A DNA stretch of 64,000 nucleotides from Spodoptera frugiperda. Taxonomy: Eukaryota; Arthropoda; Insecta; Lepidoptera; Noctuidae. This document shows positions 26,432-39,500 of this stretch, one piece after another. Position 1 is the first letter of the stretch. Each line of letters starts with the position of its first letter. The notes beneath the pieces are model-generated. The model saw only the letters and a program-made list of their open reading frames with translations, was not told where the DNA came from and ran no database searches. The stretch is taken from the NCBI RefSeq assembly GCF_023101765.2, contig NC_064238.1, positions 7,364,116 through 7,428,115 of the forward strand, written 5' to 3'. A program made the position numbers and the translations under genes.

Positions 26432-29400
26432 AGATTCAATATTATATTTTACTTTTTGACAACAATTATATCTTATACGTTTAGTATATTGACTTAATTA
26501 CTACCTATTAAGGCCTATTGAAGTGCAGCATGGCTAGTCCGATCCCATACACAAAAATTCCCATCATTCAATAGTCCATAGGGGGATGACTACAGTAAAG
26601 TACATAAAATCTTTGGAAACAAACTCCCGTGAGATAGCAGTTACATATTTTGGGTTACGATAACTGGGACAAATAAATCTTGATATTCAATGACTTACTT
26701 TCACCCTACGTTATATGTAGGTGATAAATCATGGATGCGTCATAATAATATTCATACGTTGTTACTGTACTGAAGTTTTGCAAGTGTATGTGAAAAGTAA
26801 AAAGAGTTAGGTCAATACTCGGGTTGTTTGAAGCATTTCAGTTGTTTTGATTTTTGAAATTCCCGATGTTAAACCAATTTGTAACTATGCCATCGATATG
26901 GCACAATTATATCAATACATAAAGCGTATCAGGTTCAAATAATGCTTTTTAGATTTTCAGTAAAAAAATACGATACCCAGTACTTCCTTCGACATCGGTT
27001 TGTAAACTCAAATCTACTAATTAAAATATTCCTGACCTACATATCTGTTTACCAAAATAAAATACAGTATTTTATCTAATAGAGGGCGTTCTTGTTAACC
27101 CGTAATAGTATAGCAATCATACAAGCTAAAAAAATATTACCATTCAAAAACAAAACAATTTTATTTTTTTTATATCGATACGTAAAAGAAACACTCTGTG
27201 CACGCGTAGTTGAAGGAAGGCAACGTTGCAATTTATTGCTTATTTTTCTATGCTGATATTTTTATTTTAATCTATTAATGATATAGATTAACGAGTTTAA
27301 AGGAAAGCCCTCTGTTAGTTAACATACTGTATATGTAATACATCTAATAAGTAATAACAATACACCACCATTATCATAAACGTCGAAATACCGATACACG
27401 AAATGAGCTACACACAACGGAAATCTGTGTTTTTGCCAACAACAGGCGCGGTTGAGGCTCGACTCTCTGGCACGGCACAACACACACATTTGCATAAAAC
27501 TCGAATTGGCTTCAACGATGTGTATGCCACTATTGTAATGCAACTTTTAAACTAACAGAGCTCAGCATTACACTCCGCAACTTCGTCTGCGTTTCCAAAG
27601 ATAACTTTTTAAGGCTTGTCTTCTGGTGTAGGGTTGAGACAGCGATTTGTGTTGATATTTTTTATTTGTAAATAGTGATATGTAAAATATTGGTTTCTTT
27701 TATACTATGTCTGTTTCGTTTATTTTTTCTTTTGGAAAATTATAACTTTCGGGAGACATACTAAATTAACTATTATGTTATCGGCTTCAAACTAAATTGT
27801 GATTGAACTGATGAACTTATTTTGAGCTCGATAAAAATAAACTTTAGTAATAATTTAGACTTTAATTAGAAAGGCTTGAGACTTTAAATATACAGAAGTG
27901 AGTACATGTACAATATTTCTACCATCTTCTCTAAAAATACGAAAATTCACGTTAAAACTTTAACAATAAAATCAATTTTCCTTCAAATAAGACATGATTC
28001 TTCCGATATTTGAACATATGTTAGTCGATTTGTAACATAAAGCTCGAGCTCGCGCCGCGGCGTCAAATCTTGTCACACGCTCAATAAAGAGCAAATAAAC
28101 TTGAGTTTCGAGCACATTTGAGCTCACACTCATGTTGAAGCAACCTCTCAACTCGAGCCTCTCGACGACTCTTTAGCAAACTATGTAAACAATACCTTCT
28201 TGTGATTTATTGTACACAGATTGGGCCTTCCTTTTATTTTTACTGGCCTTCTCACAGTCTGAATGGATCTAAAATAAATAGCGTTCAATAACAACCGAAT
28301 TGGTCTAATTATCTAGTTATTGACTGACTACCTACGTGGACATATCAGTTATGAAACGAAACACATTAAACATTATAAGAAATTGGGTTATTTGTGGACT
28401 TGATTTATATAAAACAATATTTTTGTAGTTAGGTACAAGTGTAGCAAACATATGACAGTAAGGAATGTGCCCCCGAAAACTGTGTAAACAAGTAAGCGAC
28501 AGATGGTTGCCGCACGCGAGAATAGGCTCGACGTCGGCGCCCGTACGTGTACTTAGAAGAGAAATAAATACGCCATGTTTGTGACGAAAACGGAAAACAA
28601 ACGAAACGAAATACCCTATTTAATGTTTGTCTCTAGAGGAATCCTTTCTTTGGATACTATTTATAAATACACCCTGTTTTCGATGGTTAAATAATAACAT
28701 TAAGTTTAATATGTACTATTAATTGGTACAAGATATTTAAGTGCATCCATAATCCCATTAATTAGTATTAAAACGCCTCCATTAAACTCGATAATTATAA
28801 AATTTTAATGAACTCACTCTGAGAGTGTATCAACGCCCGCCGACGGCAACTTTTCCAATAAACTCAACCTCTATCCGGAAAATCAAGTAATTTATTTTAC
28901 AATCTTAATCTCCACGTTATCGCGTGGAAAAATAATTTATATTTGACTCTTGTACAATAAAATATACGTGACTACCAACTTGGGAAAAAGAACGTCTGGA
29001 GATAACAAAAGGGAAAGTATTATAAATTTTATTTTCCACTTTTATCAGCATTATAGCGAGTACCTAATCTAAAGGTAAAAGACATTGTGATGGAACTCGA
29101 TTAAATTAAGTTACTACAGCGAAAAGGAGAGCAATTTCGATTCTCATAGAATTCAAATGAGCTTTTTATTCAAACACAAGACTGGAGGACACTAAAACAG
29201 ACGGTTTTACTCCATTGCATCGGGCATACCTTCTGCTTATGTTTCAAAACTGATATTGCTTACTTTAGGTACACGTACTTATGACTTTCGGTTGTATTTT
29301 TCTAACAAAATACCCCTCAAAATTTCTACGGCCGCAACAGTTTCTGGGTAATATTAATCATGTTAAAATGAAACCAAATTACCATGTAATCTGCCAGTTA

Positions 29401-30029
29401 AGGTTAATGGGGGATCTGTGATAATGACTGAAAAACCTTATAAAAACTTTGCAAATAAAATCAGCTCATATCTACGAAAGTGTAATGCATTTACCACTAT
29501 TGTGCACAGCAAGCCTTTTATCGGCCGGTAGCTTATTGGGATTGCATATGGTATCAGGATATATGGGAATGCGTATTTGCCGATTTAAAATCGACCACGA
29601 AAAATTGCAGAGGCTCAAACAGATTACGGCTTCTGCCCCTGTAATTTTAATGAGGATATAAAAAAGCTTTTATGTAAACCACATACCTTGTAAGGATTGT
29701 TTAAATAAATAAAATAATCGTTAAGTTAATATCATTTAATCAAATAATACTCCTAATAGATCTTACAAGAAAGCCAGGCGATATACATTTCATAATCATG
29801 GTATAATTTTCATCTTACAATACGCAATGCAATATAAACACTAGAATATAGTTTATTAAAGCTATAGACGTCTTACAGCGATAGATATTATTACATTAGA
29901 GTACCTAGTACCGTCAAATGAGACCTTAATTAGTAAATATAATTTGATATGATTATGTAGGTAGCTAAATTCATTCGTTAATTGATTTCAATGCTAAATA
30001 ACTAGAACTTTCTAAACAATGATACAAAT

Positions 30030-30534
30030 ATTTATTAAAATAATAGCTAATAACATATATTATAACAAGATATGTAACATTGAATGGCGAAATAATTCAT
30101 AAAAATCTTCTTTGGACTGTTTAAAGGATATGTTATATAGAACTTTTGATAAATAATTTTAAGTAAATTCGACATACCTACTTAGTTACCGCTATAGATA
30201 AATTTTCCTACTTTTAGTATACATTTTACTACAACAAATCCGATGGTATGATTCGAACAATCTATCCGAAAATATCTATCAATAATCTACTTAGTTAGAG
30301 GCCGTAATAAAATAGTATAGGTAACCTTTAACCAACAGAACTCACTCATTACATTATTCTACGTCTAACATCGCACTAGTTTAAGATATTTGAATATATT
30401 ACACTTAAAATATTTAGCTCCATTCATCATAAGCAGGATGTAAAGACTGTACAAGAGTTATATACAAACTTACATACTAATATATGTATATATCTACGTA
30501 GCTGCTTTGAATGCCTACCGGAGTGGAATTAGCT
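30030..30534 (-). other. Presumed 3' UTR of the CARP gene with a candidate poly(A) signal
   Basis: Reading down from the stop codon the sequence is AT-rich and non-coding. The first AATAAA I find on the minus strand is at 30036-30031 (TTTATT on plus), about 500 nt after the stop; a second lies at 29857-29852. Which one is used cannot be told from sequence. Confidence 0.4.
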
Positions 30535-30557
30535 TCAATATTGTGTCCAGCTTTTGG
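30535..30557 (-). CDS. CARP coding exon 10 (C-terminus and stop)
   Basis: Coding part of the last exon. TTCTGTTGCAG|CC completes Ala313, then KSWTQY and TGA (30537-30535). HYKAKSWTQY aligns with the LQYRVNEWLLK end of human CA10, so length and position of the stop fit the family. It is very short (23 nt coding) but the phase is right and the acceptor is strong. Confidence 0.87.
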
Positions 30558-33500
30558 CTGCAACAGAAAATGAAAACCTTGTTAACGTGTTGTGGGTGGG
30601 GTGGGAATGAGAGCGGGTTGAGTGGAGCGGGAAATGCTTATATTAAAATTAATGTAATAGTGGTACATAATTTTGTTTAAGTGAATATTGTGATGTATCA
30701 TACTAACTAGTTGATTATTATTTTAGTACCAATGGTCTGGAATGGTAATATATTATTTGCCAATGGTCTTTTTGGAATGAATAATCGTAACGTTTTATAA
30801 AAACAACTATTTTTTGAGAGTGTTATGATAATATTTTGAAATTTAACCGATTTTAACTTAAAGGATTTTGATATTTATTTCATAAAAAATGTGACTTTAA
30901 TTTTAATGCAAGCGACTTTAGTCACATATCATTTTAATCTATAATATTGATAAAAGCTTAAGCGATTCGGTAATCCGCCGTTAGTGAGACCACAACCCTC
31001 ATATTTGAACACGAAATGTAACTGCGCCAATTACGTAATTTGCAATCGTGATAACTATGGTATTATCGTTATCGTTACATAGGTTACTGTTACTAACACC
31101 AGTTGCTCGTTGATTGTACTGATAACTTATGCCTACGTGTAATGGCTTTAGGCTTCAATGAAATGTAGGCCGTATTATCTTTTTTCGATTAAAATATGTT
31201 GTTGTGGTTTTTGATGATGGTTGTAAGGTTTATTGTCGCTTGCATATTGATTAAGTTTATACGAATGAATGGACTTGGGTGTCACACTAACGTTAGATGA
31301 GATTCAGCAAAATTTTAATAGAATGAAATACTTTAATGTTGATAAAACCTAATTATAAAGAAAGGCTTTTAGGAAAGTAACTATTCTAACTTGTAAAGTC
31401 GAGTAATGAACAGAATGTTTACCTTTATAATGCATATCTCGATGCATGCTTGGACAAGTCTTCCCAGGGTACTGAAATTATACAAATGTATTAAAAACAA
31501 TGTTTATTTAAATACCAAAATGAATACAATTTGTTAATACTGCATGATTACAACAAACTAACCATTTTACAGAGACATACACAATGCAGCGACTAAGTCT
31601 ATCGCTTAGGTACCCAGCTTAGCATACAATATGAATTATTAAACGGGTCTCCAGAGGATTCTGTGCTTAATTTGATTTTCTGTAAGGTGTAATTTACCTT
31701 GCTGAGATCGAAGTCAATGTTGGTCCTTACGGCTCGGTGGTGGAGAGGCTGGGGCGGCCTAAAGTTGTTGCCGAGGGGAGCCTTCGGGTGCCTGGCGTCG
31801 CCTTGCATCAGCCGCCTCAAGCCGTGTAACTATAGTCATGAAATTCAATTATGTTGACACTAAAGTTCTTGAAAGTAAAATGACTAACCCTGTTTTCGAA
31901 TTTATGAAGCTCTGCCCAAATATAATACAGAGAGAACGGTTCGCTTCTGTTGCACATTTGGGTTATGTTTTGTGGGGAACATTTTCTACTGTAACTTTTA
32001 TTCTAGTTCAAGTGTACGCGAAAGAAACTTTAAATAGGACTTTACGTTGGACGTAATTACTAACTTAAAGACAATGTAATTTGGTGAGACACCAGCTTAC
32101 AAAATATTTTAGATAAAAGTAAACAAAGAAAACAGCGTTAACGAAGGTGCAAGACTTGCAATTTCGAAAATGCAATGCATGTCTTTCGTTGCTGTATAAC
32201 ATAAGTGTTTAGGTCGAGAGCTATTTCAAGTAAATTGAAATTTCTTCCTTTTATAACGTTGGGTGACTACTGGAGTACATATAGGTGTGTTGCCACGGTC
32301 GGATTAACTGGCTCGGAGCACGCGACCACGGCTATCTGATTCGCATCGTTGTTTACGCTGTATTAAACAATTTGATTCTGATTATAGACTCCGCCTAAAC
32401 TTTGATTTTACCAACTGTAATTTCGTTTGTAATGTGAAGGTTACGCCTTGGTTTGTGTGAACTTTGTTGGTATTCTGGATTAATTACTTTGTTAAATAGA
32501 TCTTTGTTATATTATTGTGAGTGTACAATACTTATTAATTACACAACACATCAGTGAGTATCGAGGATAGGAAATAATAAATCAAGAAATGACTCAGCCT
32601 ATACAGTACACATCCGGTAATGGTCTCTCGTGGATTCCCTTTATGGGCTATTTCGTAAATAGGTGTATGAATTCTATTGACACCCTGAGGAGTTTATTCT
32701 CCCAGTAAAGCTCACATGTATTATTAGTTTTATTTCGGTTTTTATGGCTCCCGGGACCATAAAGGTGGGGATTTTTATTAGCATAAAACTAAGCGCGTTA
32801 GTGGTGTTGTAAATTGCACTTCAAGCAGCGACCACATGGCGTTCACTCAACTCCCCGCGAGATTGCAAGCAGTTTCCACTAGCACTTAATTTTCCGACCA
32901 ACACAAACGGAAAACATAAACAATGATTTATAATAACAGCCGCACAACGCGGCACTTTCAGTTTACTTTTAACACGTACATAATTCACCGCGGAGTCTTT
33001 GTCTAAAGGCGAGGGACGTGAGTTGTTTATTGTAGCGTGGGCACAAATGAAAATGTTATTACGCTGCCCCACGCTTGAATACACTGATACATGTCTTCGA
33101 CTGGATGCGGCCGCGGTCGCCGGACAACTCCCGCTATAGTCGCTATAGTAAGCCAATTAACAAACCGTGAAATGTGAACTGAGCTGGCTATAAAGCATCG
33201 CTACCCACATTTGTATGTAGTCTAGCACCTAAGACTACTGAATTTACTATAAATTTTCTACTAAACAAAATCACAAACGTAACAATGTTTACAAACATGT
33301 TACAATACATCTGTTCCAATATCTTTACATCTGCAAACCAATAAGGTTGGTTGGAGAGGCGTATAATGCCTACGACGAACTTGGATGGATGCAGTTACCG
33401 CACATATTGATTGTGACTACTGACCCACTGACGATGACATACTGTGCTCAGATTTGGTGAGCTATGTTGAGCACTTTTCATCATCTGTTAGTTACAAATG

Positions 33501-36500
33501 ACATTTGAAGATCGTGTGAGATATTATTGTGGTGTATTGTTAAAATAAGCATAGTGTTATAGAAGTCTTACTGAGCTACCAGATAACTTTGAATTAAGAA
33601 CGTAATTTGTGTCTGTTTCATAAGTTTATCGGGTACTTATGAAGGTGGTGAAACAAGCGCTTAGTAATATAATTTTCTTGGTAATCATGTCACAACATTA
33701 TCACGTGTCACAATATAAAAGTTTATTCTGTATAGTGCGAGTGTTTCAGTAATCATGTTTTCTATTTATTTATTTGTTTACAGATGAATCAACTGCTACA
33801 TTAGAAATAGAAGTTTAACAGAAAATATAGTAACATTGAGCCACTTATAGATTCACTCGAATAGTATCAGATCCAAAATTTTGTAATGGTAAGTACCTAT
33901 TAACATGAGTTACCAACGTTTCTAAAGATCATAATAGTGGCTTAATGTTACAAGCTATGTAGATGCATAGTTTTAGAACAAACTTAAAAAAGATAGTACG
34001 CGTATACCTGTTGTTTAGTGATATAGATGGGTTTGTTGACAATGATCCAGGTGACGGTCTCGTAGCAGGCGGGGGCCGTGGTGGACCCGTCGTACGTCAT
34101 GTAGTAGTCCGTGTCGGGCAGCAGCCCACGGACCGATAGCTTGTTCACTGGCATCTCTGCACCTTTATAGAGATATATAAATAACTTTAGCATATAAAAT
34201 ATATATATTTTTTAAAAACGTTGCTCCACATTAGGATTTTTTCGTGTATCGTGGGTGCGTTGACAAACATACAATTTCACATGACACCGAAACAACAATT
34301 TGTGGATCACACAAAGAGTTGTTCAGTGCGGGAATCGAACCCGCGACACGTTGCACGGCAGTCAGTTACCCAGCCACCGCGCCAACCGTGCAGCCAGAGC
34401 ATAATGTAAGAAGAAATTGTAATTCTTCTGGGTTTTTTCTCTTTGACTTATGTAGGTAAGTGGTTTGGAATTAGTATTGAATCTTACCTCCATATTTGAT
34501 ATTTTCTAATTCTTCTGTTAACACTCTAAGTTCTGGATTTGATAAATCTCCGAGCTGCAACAAGATTGATTAGTAATTAATATTTTAAAGTCTATTAAAT
34601 GTTTAGTGTTGTGGATAATATCACGCTATAAGTATAACTATTGCTACCGAATAAATGTAGTAAAAAATCTTAAAAATTATATAATTTTCTTTAAATATTA
34701 AATATTAATAATTGTTTAAAAACATAATTAAAATAGAAAATTCCAACGAACAAACTATTACCAGGGACTTACAAATAAAAAAGCACGCCGGAGACATGGC
34801 TAATTGTTTGTCGTGTGGGAAATAGCTTGCTTTAGCAAAGTTTCAGTTAACGGCGACCACAAGCGAAATATGAACGTGTCAGTAAACACGTTCCCCCTTG
34901 GGACAACATCGGATGGGATGTGCTAACACAGACGCGGGCCTTCATTAAGGAACACCATAAAACGATCGAAAATAACCTCTCGGAAAGATGACGGTGTAAG
35001 GAAATCAGACAAACATTTGTTTTCTTAGGATGTGTTGGTTGCGTAACTTGGGCTCAGGGTGTTAAGTTTTGTTTTTGATGTGATTTCACTCGAATCAACA
35101 CAGGGCAGTTATTGTTTTTATTTCTTTAATAAGGAATTGCCTTTCGAGCAAAATGTTTTACTTCTGAAATACGTCTACGGCTTAGGTAATCACAAATAGA
35201 TTCTAACCTCAAACGGCAATCAATTTCAAGCAAAAATTATCTCTGAACAAATGCAGAACTTACAATGAACTGTCACCTAGAAAACTAATATTGATGAACT
35301 AGATAATATTAAATGTCGGTCAATTAATTGGAAACACAGGGTGTTTGCCGGCCTCGCGGTGACGGCTGACGGTCCAACCCAGACAGTTACTTAATTTGAA
35401 CTAATAGCTTTACTGGCTAATCCAGTGGCTCGCAGAAAAATCCAATTTCCTTAATTAACTGCGCTCAGTTCGCTATGAGGTGCGGCCGGTAACACTTCGA
35501 TGGGAACAATTACGGCTAAGTACCTGAATAAACACCTACATTACGTGTTGTTAGGAAACAATTTTCGCTGATATTATAGCTGTGAGTTATGGCTTTTTAA
35601 TACTAGGGATGTTTTTGGTAACGCTTGCAAAATTTGTAAGGGTTAAAGTAATTGGAAATGGGGTTACTTTTGAAATGTTTTAGAAATATTATTCACAACT
35701 CTTGTACTAACTCACACATGAGTGGAGAGATTCTAAATATTGAAGCTTTCACTACTAATAAGTAGTGTACAAAAACAGTTATCAAGACTTTTTCTACTTA
35801 TTTAGACTATCAGTAAATCTTAAACTTAAATAAAACACAGCTGCAACACACTTCGAAGAAAGCATTATGTAAATGGATGAAACCAACTTGTGACGTAATT
35901 TTAATATTGAGGTATGCATTTATATCGCCACCTTTATATATCCAACAAAAGGTCCAATAAGTTTGTACAATATAGGGCTATTTTTAACCACCGACATTTA
36001 TAAGATTCCGTGACTTACTTGAACTTTGAAATTACAAGAATACAATACTTGGCAGTGTATTCAACATTTAGAATGACTTAATAAATGTAATTACCTGTAA
36101 CAATAGGGATATTGAAACAATTCCTTGAGCTTTGTGTAGAGCCTCGGAGAAGTTTGAATACAGTTGTGAATTAAAACCGAATATCTGAATCTGAAACAAA
36201 TTAAATTATAAATTACCTTGTTCTTTTCTGCGTTAGCTTTATATTCTTTTAATGATTTGGTTTAAAATGGCGTCAATAGAATTATTGATCAGCTTTCATT
36301 CGTTCGACACTTTTGTTTTATTTCTTCGAGTTAGCTTTACTGCTCAAATCCGAAAGATAAACTATAATTATTAACTTAACCTTTAAAACTGTAACTTTTT
36401 CACGACATATAAACATCACATCAATAATATTTGAATTAAAAGCCACGGCCGAACACATGATTTCAGATTTAAGATGGCTGCGTGAGAATTTGTCACATAA

Positions 36501-39500
36501 ATAAACAGGAGGCATGGTTGAGTTGGTTCGCAGTGAAGTCGTTCGCCGGGATTACATTTGGGATTTGAGCGTCTCAACGAGAGGCGTAAGGATGCGTGTG
36601 AAAACATCTGTTACGCTTTCTTTTGAGACCTTTCCAAAGAAATCCCTGATAACATTTTAACGTTTATCTACGTTACATGTTTATTCGACGCTTCACTTAG
36701 GTTTTATCCTCGGTTGCTTACATAATGTAACACGAGTGTTGCGAATCTCTGACTTTACGATGATATAAATCTTTGACAACAGCACTATATACGTACTATG
36801 TCAAGAATATTATTTATACACCAAGCTTTGTATATTTTTGACTTAGTTTACTATACTTATATTATGGTGCTCGTTGACTATGTTGTGTCCAAAATCTGGT
36901 AGTGGCTAGATATGACACACTACATGCTGAATTAAAAGTAAGTACCACAATATTTATTCTATTGACACCATTTTTATTTCAGTTGTTTAGATTTTTTATG
37001 GATTAGGTGGCAAACGTGCAGACGAGTCACCTGTTGGCAAGCGATCAGCGCCGCCCGCAACACCAGAGGAATCGTTTAGATGACTGTTACTTATTATTAA
37101 TAATAATCCATCTCAGTTTCAACTACGGCTTTGACATTTTTTTAACAGCTTTGATGTTTATCTCTAATTAATTAGGCTAATTATTGTATCTGGTGCCTTT
37201 ATGTAGACATTACAAGTTCCATTAAAAATAACTCCACAACATTACGAATGTCCAATACTTCATACGTCACTCACCTCAGCAGGGAAGGTATACCCATTGA
37301 TGGCGTGCTCTGATCCAAACTGGTCGTGTAGGCCGTAGTGGATGTGGATTTCATGGAACTGGTACTTGTAGGAGAGAGGCCCACCAGTAATGTTGATGTG
37401 GTGTCGGGTCTCGTTCTCTACCGTGAAGATAACTGAGTGGCCCGTGTTGCTTATTAGGCCGTTTATCTAAAACAATACGATTTGTTTAAAAAGAGAAGAA
37501 CTTTGTGAAGAAGATAGACAGAGTTTACAGCCTTTAGTGCAAGGCATTACGGAGTACATATTGCATTTTTTACTATAATAGTATTTTTTATATTTTACTA
37601 TAATGTAATAGTAATAAACTAATTTGACTCATCTAAGTCAATACCTGCGTATCTAGAATGTGGATATAATCGTATACAAAAATATAGTTATATGCTTAGT
37701 CCGAATTGATAAATATTAAAAAGTTATCAATCAATCTTATTAATCACACTATCACACTATTAATATTATAAACTAGAGTCTACCAGCGGCTTCACCCACT
37801 GTATATCGCTATCTTAAGTTGCTGGCAGAAGCTAATCATCAATTAAAGATAATTATGTAGTTGTGTTAAATAAATTCAAGAATAGATTCTTACTCTATGT
37901 TTATCTATGTGTAAAAACCGTAGGTTTGGGTCGAACAGCAGTTTGTCTGGTTCCAGGTTGACCGGGGATTGGCGCCGGCCTTTGTTGCACAGCGACCATT
38001 CTGGGTTGATCAGCCCCCAGAATGCTGGACCTATGTAACAAACAGTTTAAGTTGATATTACAATTATAATTTACTTAAATATGACTTGGCTCCTTGGAAA
38101 GGGTAATAGGATCTGCAGTAGTGCTTGCAAACAGTTCAGTGGTGTCATGTACCTATATTTATGCTGTCATATTTGAGAACATTTTTTGTTGGGGTCCACG
38201 TCTCACAACAGTTTTAGTCCTGGGTAACGATATAAGAATATTTGCTTGTACTATTTTAGTATTGACAGTAGCATACGACATTTAATTTAAAATACATGCA
38301 ACAATTGAATGTAAAATTATAAACAATACATACAACATACCTATATAATGAACAAAATAAACGACTACAATAAAAATAAAATATAAGTTATTGAAAAATT
38401 ATTAAATATAAAAAAATATTGCTAATGCACACAATTATTGTGGATTTACTTTTCACAATTATTATGCGTACAATTATAATTGTATAATTGTATCAATAAG
38501 CAGCAGCATATTACGTTGGATTTCTCAGTATTGGACTTGTGACTCCATGTACACAATGTTCAATGTCTCAGGTCCATTACACCCGAGAGCTCAGTCAGCA
38601 CGCAGCTTAAAGTAATAGAATCAAGACCGACTTCAATAAACGTTGACTCAGAACAACTTGAAACTAGCTGAGACTCGATTGGATTGAATTTGTTCGACGA
38701 AAGGAAAAAAGAATTTAACATAAATTGAGTTCTTCCTATTGGTTTCTTAATCTGTTTATGCTTTCGAGATTAAGAATTATGAAATGAAATGGAATGTTGT
38801 TCAATTGGATTATTTTTATACGATTAGCAGTATTTAACATATTCAATATTTTCCTATGCACACTTCAGTGTACCATTTGTGGTACATTTTCTTGTATATT
38901 GTTTACGATACGGAGCTTCGGTTCGAAAGGCAGGAGTAGGAACGGGATAGTTTTAGTCAGCAAGAGGTTGACACTCACTCTCGGCTCGCCCAAAGCGGAA
39001 AAAGACATTGAAAGATACTCCGTCTAAAAAACAAATTATTAGTCCAACACTCAGAAGATTAAAAATAGGTAAAGCAAATACAAAGAAAAATAGCACTTTC
39101 GTTGCTATTTTTCTTTGTATTTGCTTTATAGCGCTTTGTTCTCAATAATATAAAAATAATTATTATGCTTTTCGGCTTACTCGCATAATTATTTGACGAG
39201 GAACTCGACTAGTTTCAAACCATGCTAAAGGCTCACACAACGAGGCGACTGTGGCGCTGCTACTCACAGTCGCTGCGCCGTTGTTGTGGTCACGAAATTT
39301 AGTATGTCTCACGAAAGTTATAATATGAACAACATGAAACCAATTGCCATAACAACCAAAGCTTCCAATAACCACCCTAGCCACCACTAAACCAAAAAAC
39401 ACCCAATTACAAAATCCGTTTTTAACATTATAAAAATTAACACCCACATTAATGATGTAATAACAACAATTGCGTTCCAATTTTAACACGACTGTAATCT

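Larger units (their letters stand above)
14250..30029. other. Downstream flank of the CARP gene, right part: no gene found
   Basis: Contains the G-run cluster at 14879 and repeats at 14556, 20012, 24766, 25170 and 26375. The remaining long stretches (15.1-20.0, 20.3-24.7, 26.5-30.0 kb) hold nothing recognisable beyond AT-rich sequence with small GC-richer unique patches, for example about 21100-21220, 22320-22420, 25740-25860 and 28490-28600. Confidence 0.6.

Noticed and set aside
31423..31450. Alternative protein end by reading through the exon 9 donor
   Set aside because: The frame continues into AT-rich intron with no conserved residues, whereas splicing to 30557 gives the family-like HYKAKSWTQY end; noted only as a possible minor isoform.
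34320..34396. tRNA gene on the minus strand (perfect B box, A-box-like motif)
   Set aside because: The acceptor and anticodon stems cannot be formed, and the sequence continues into the same non-tRNA body seen at 25170, so it is a SINE head.
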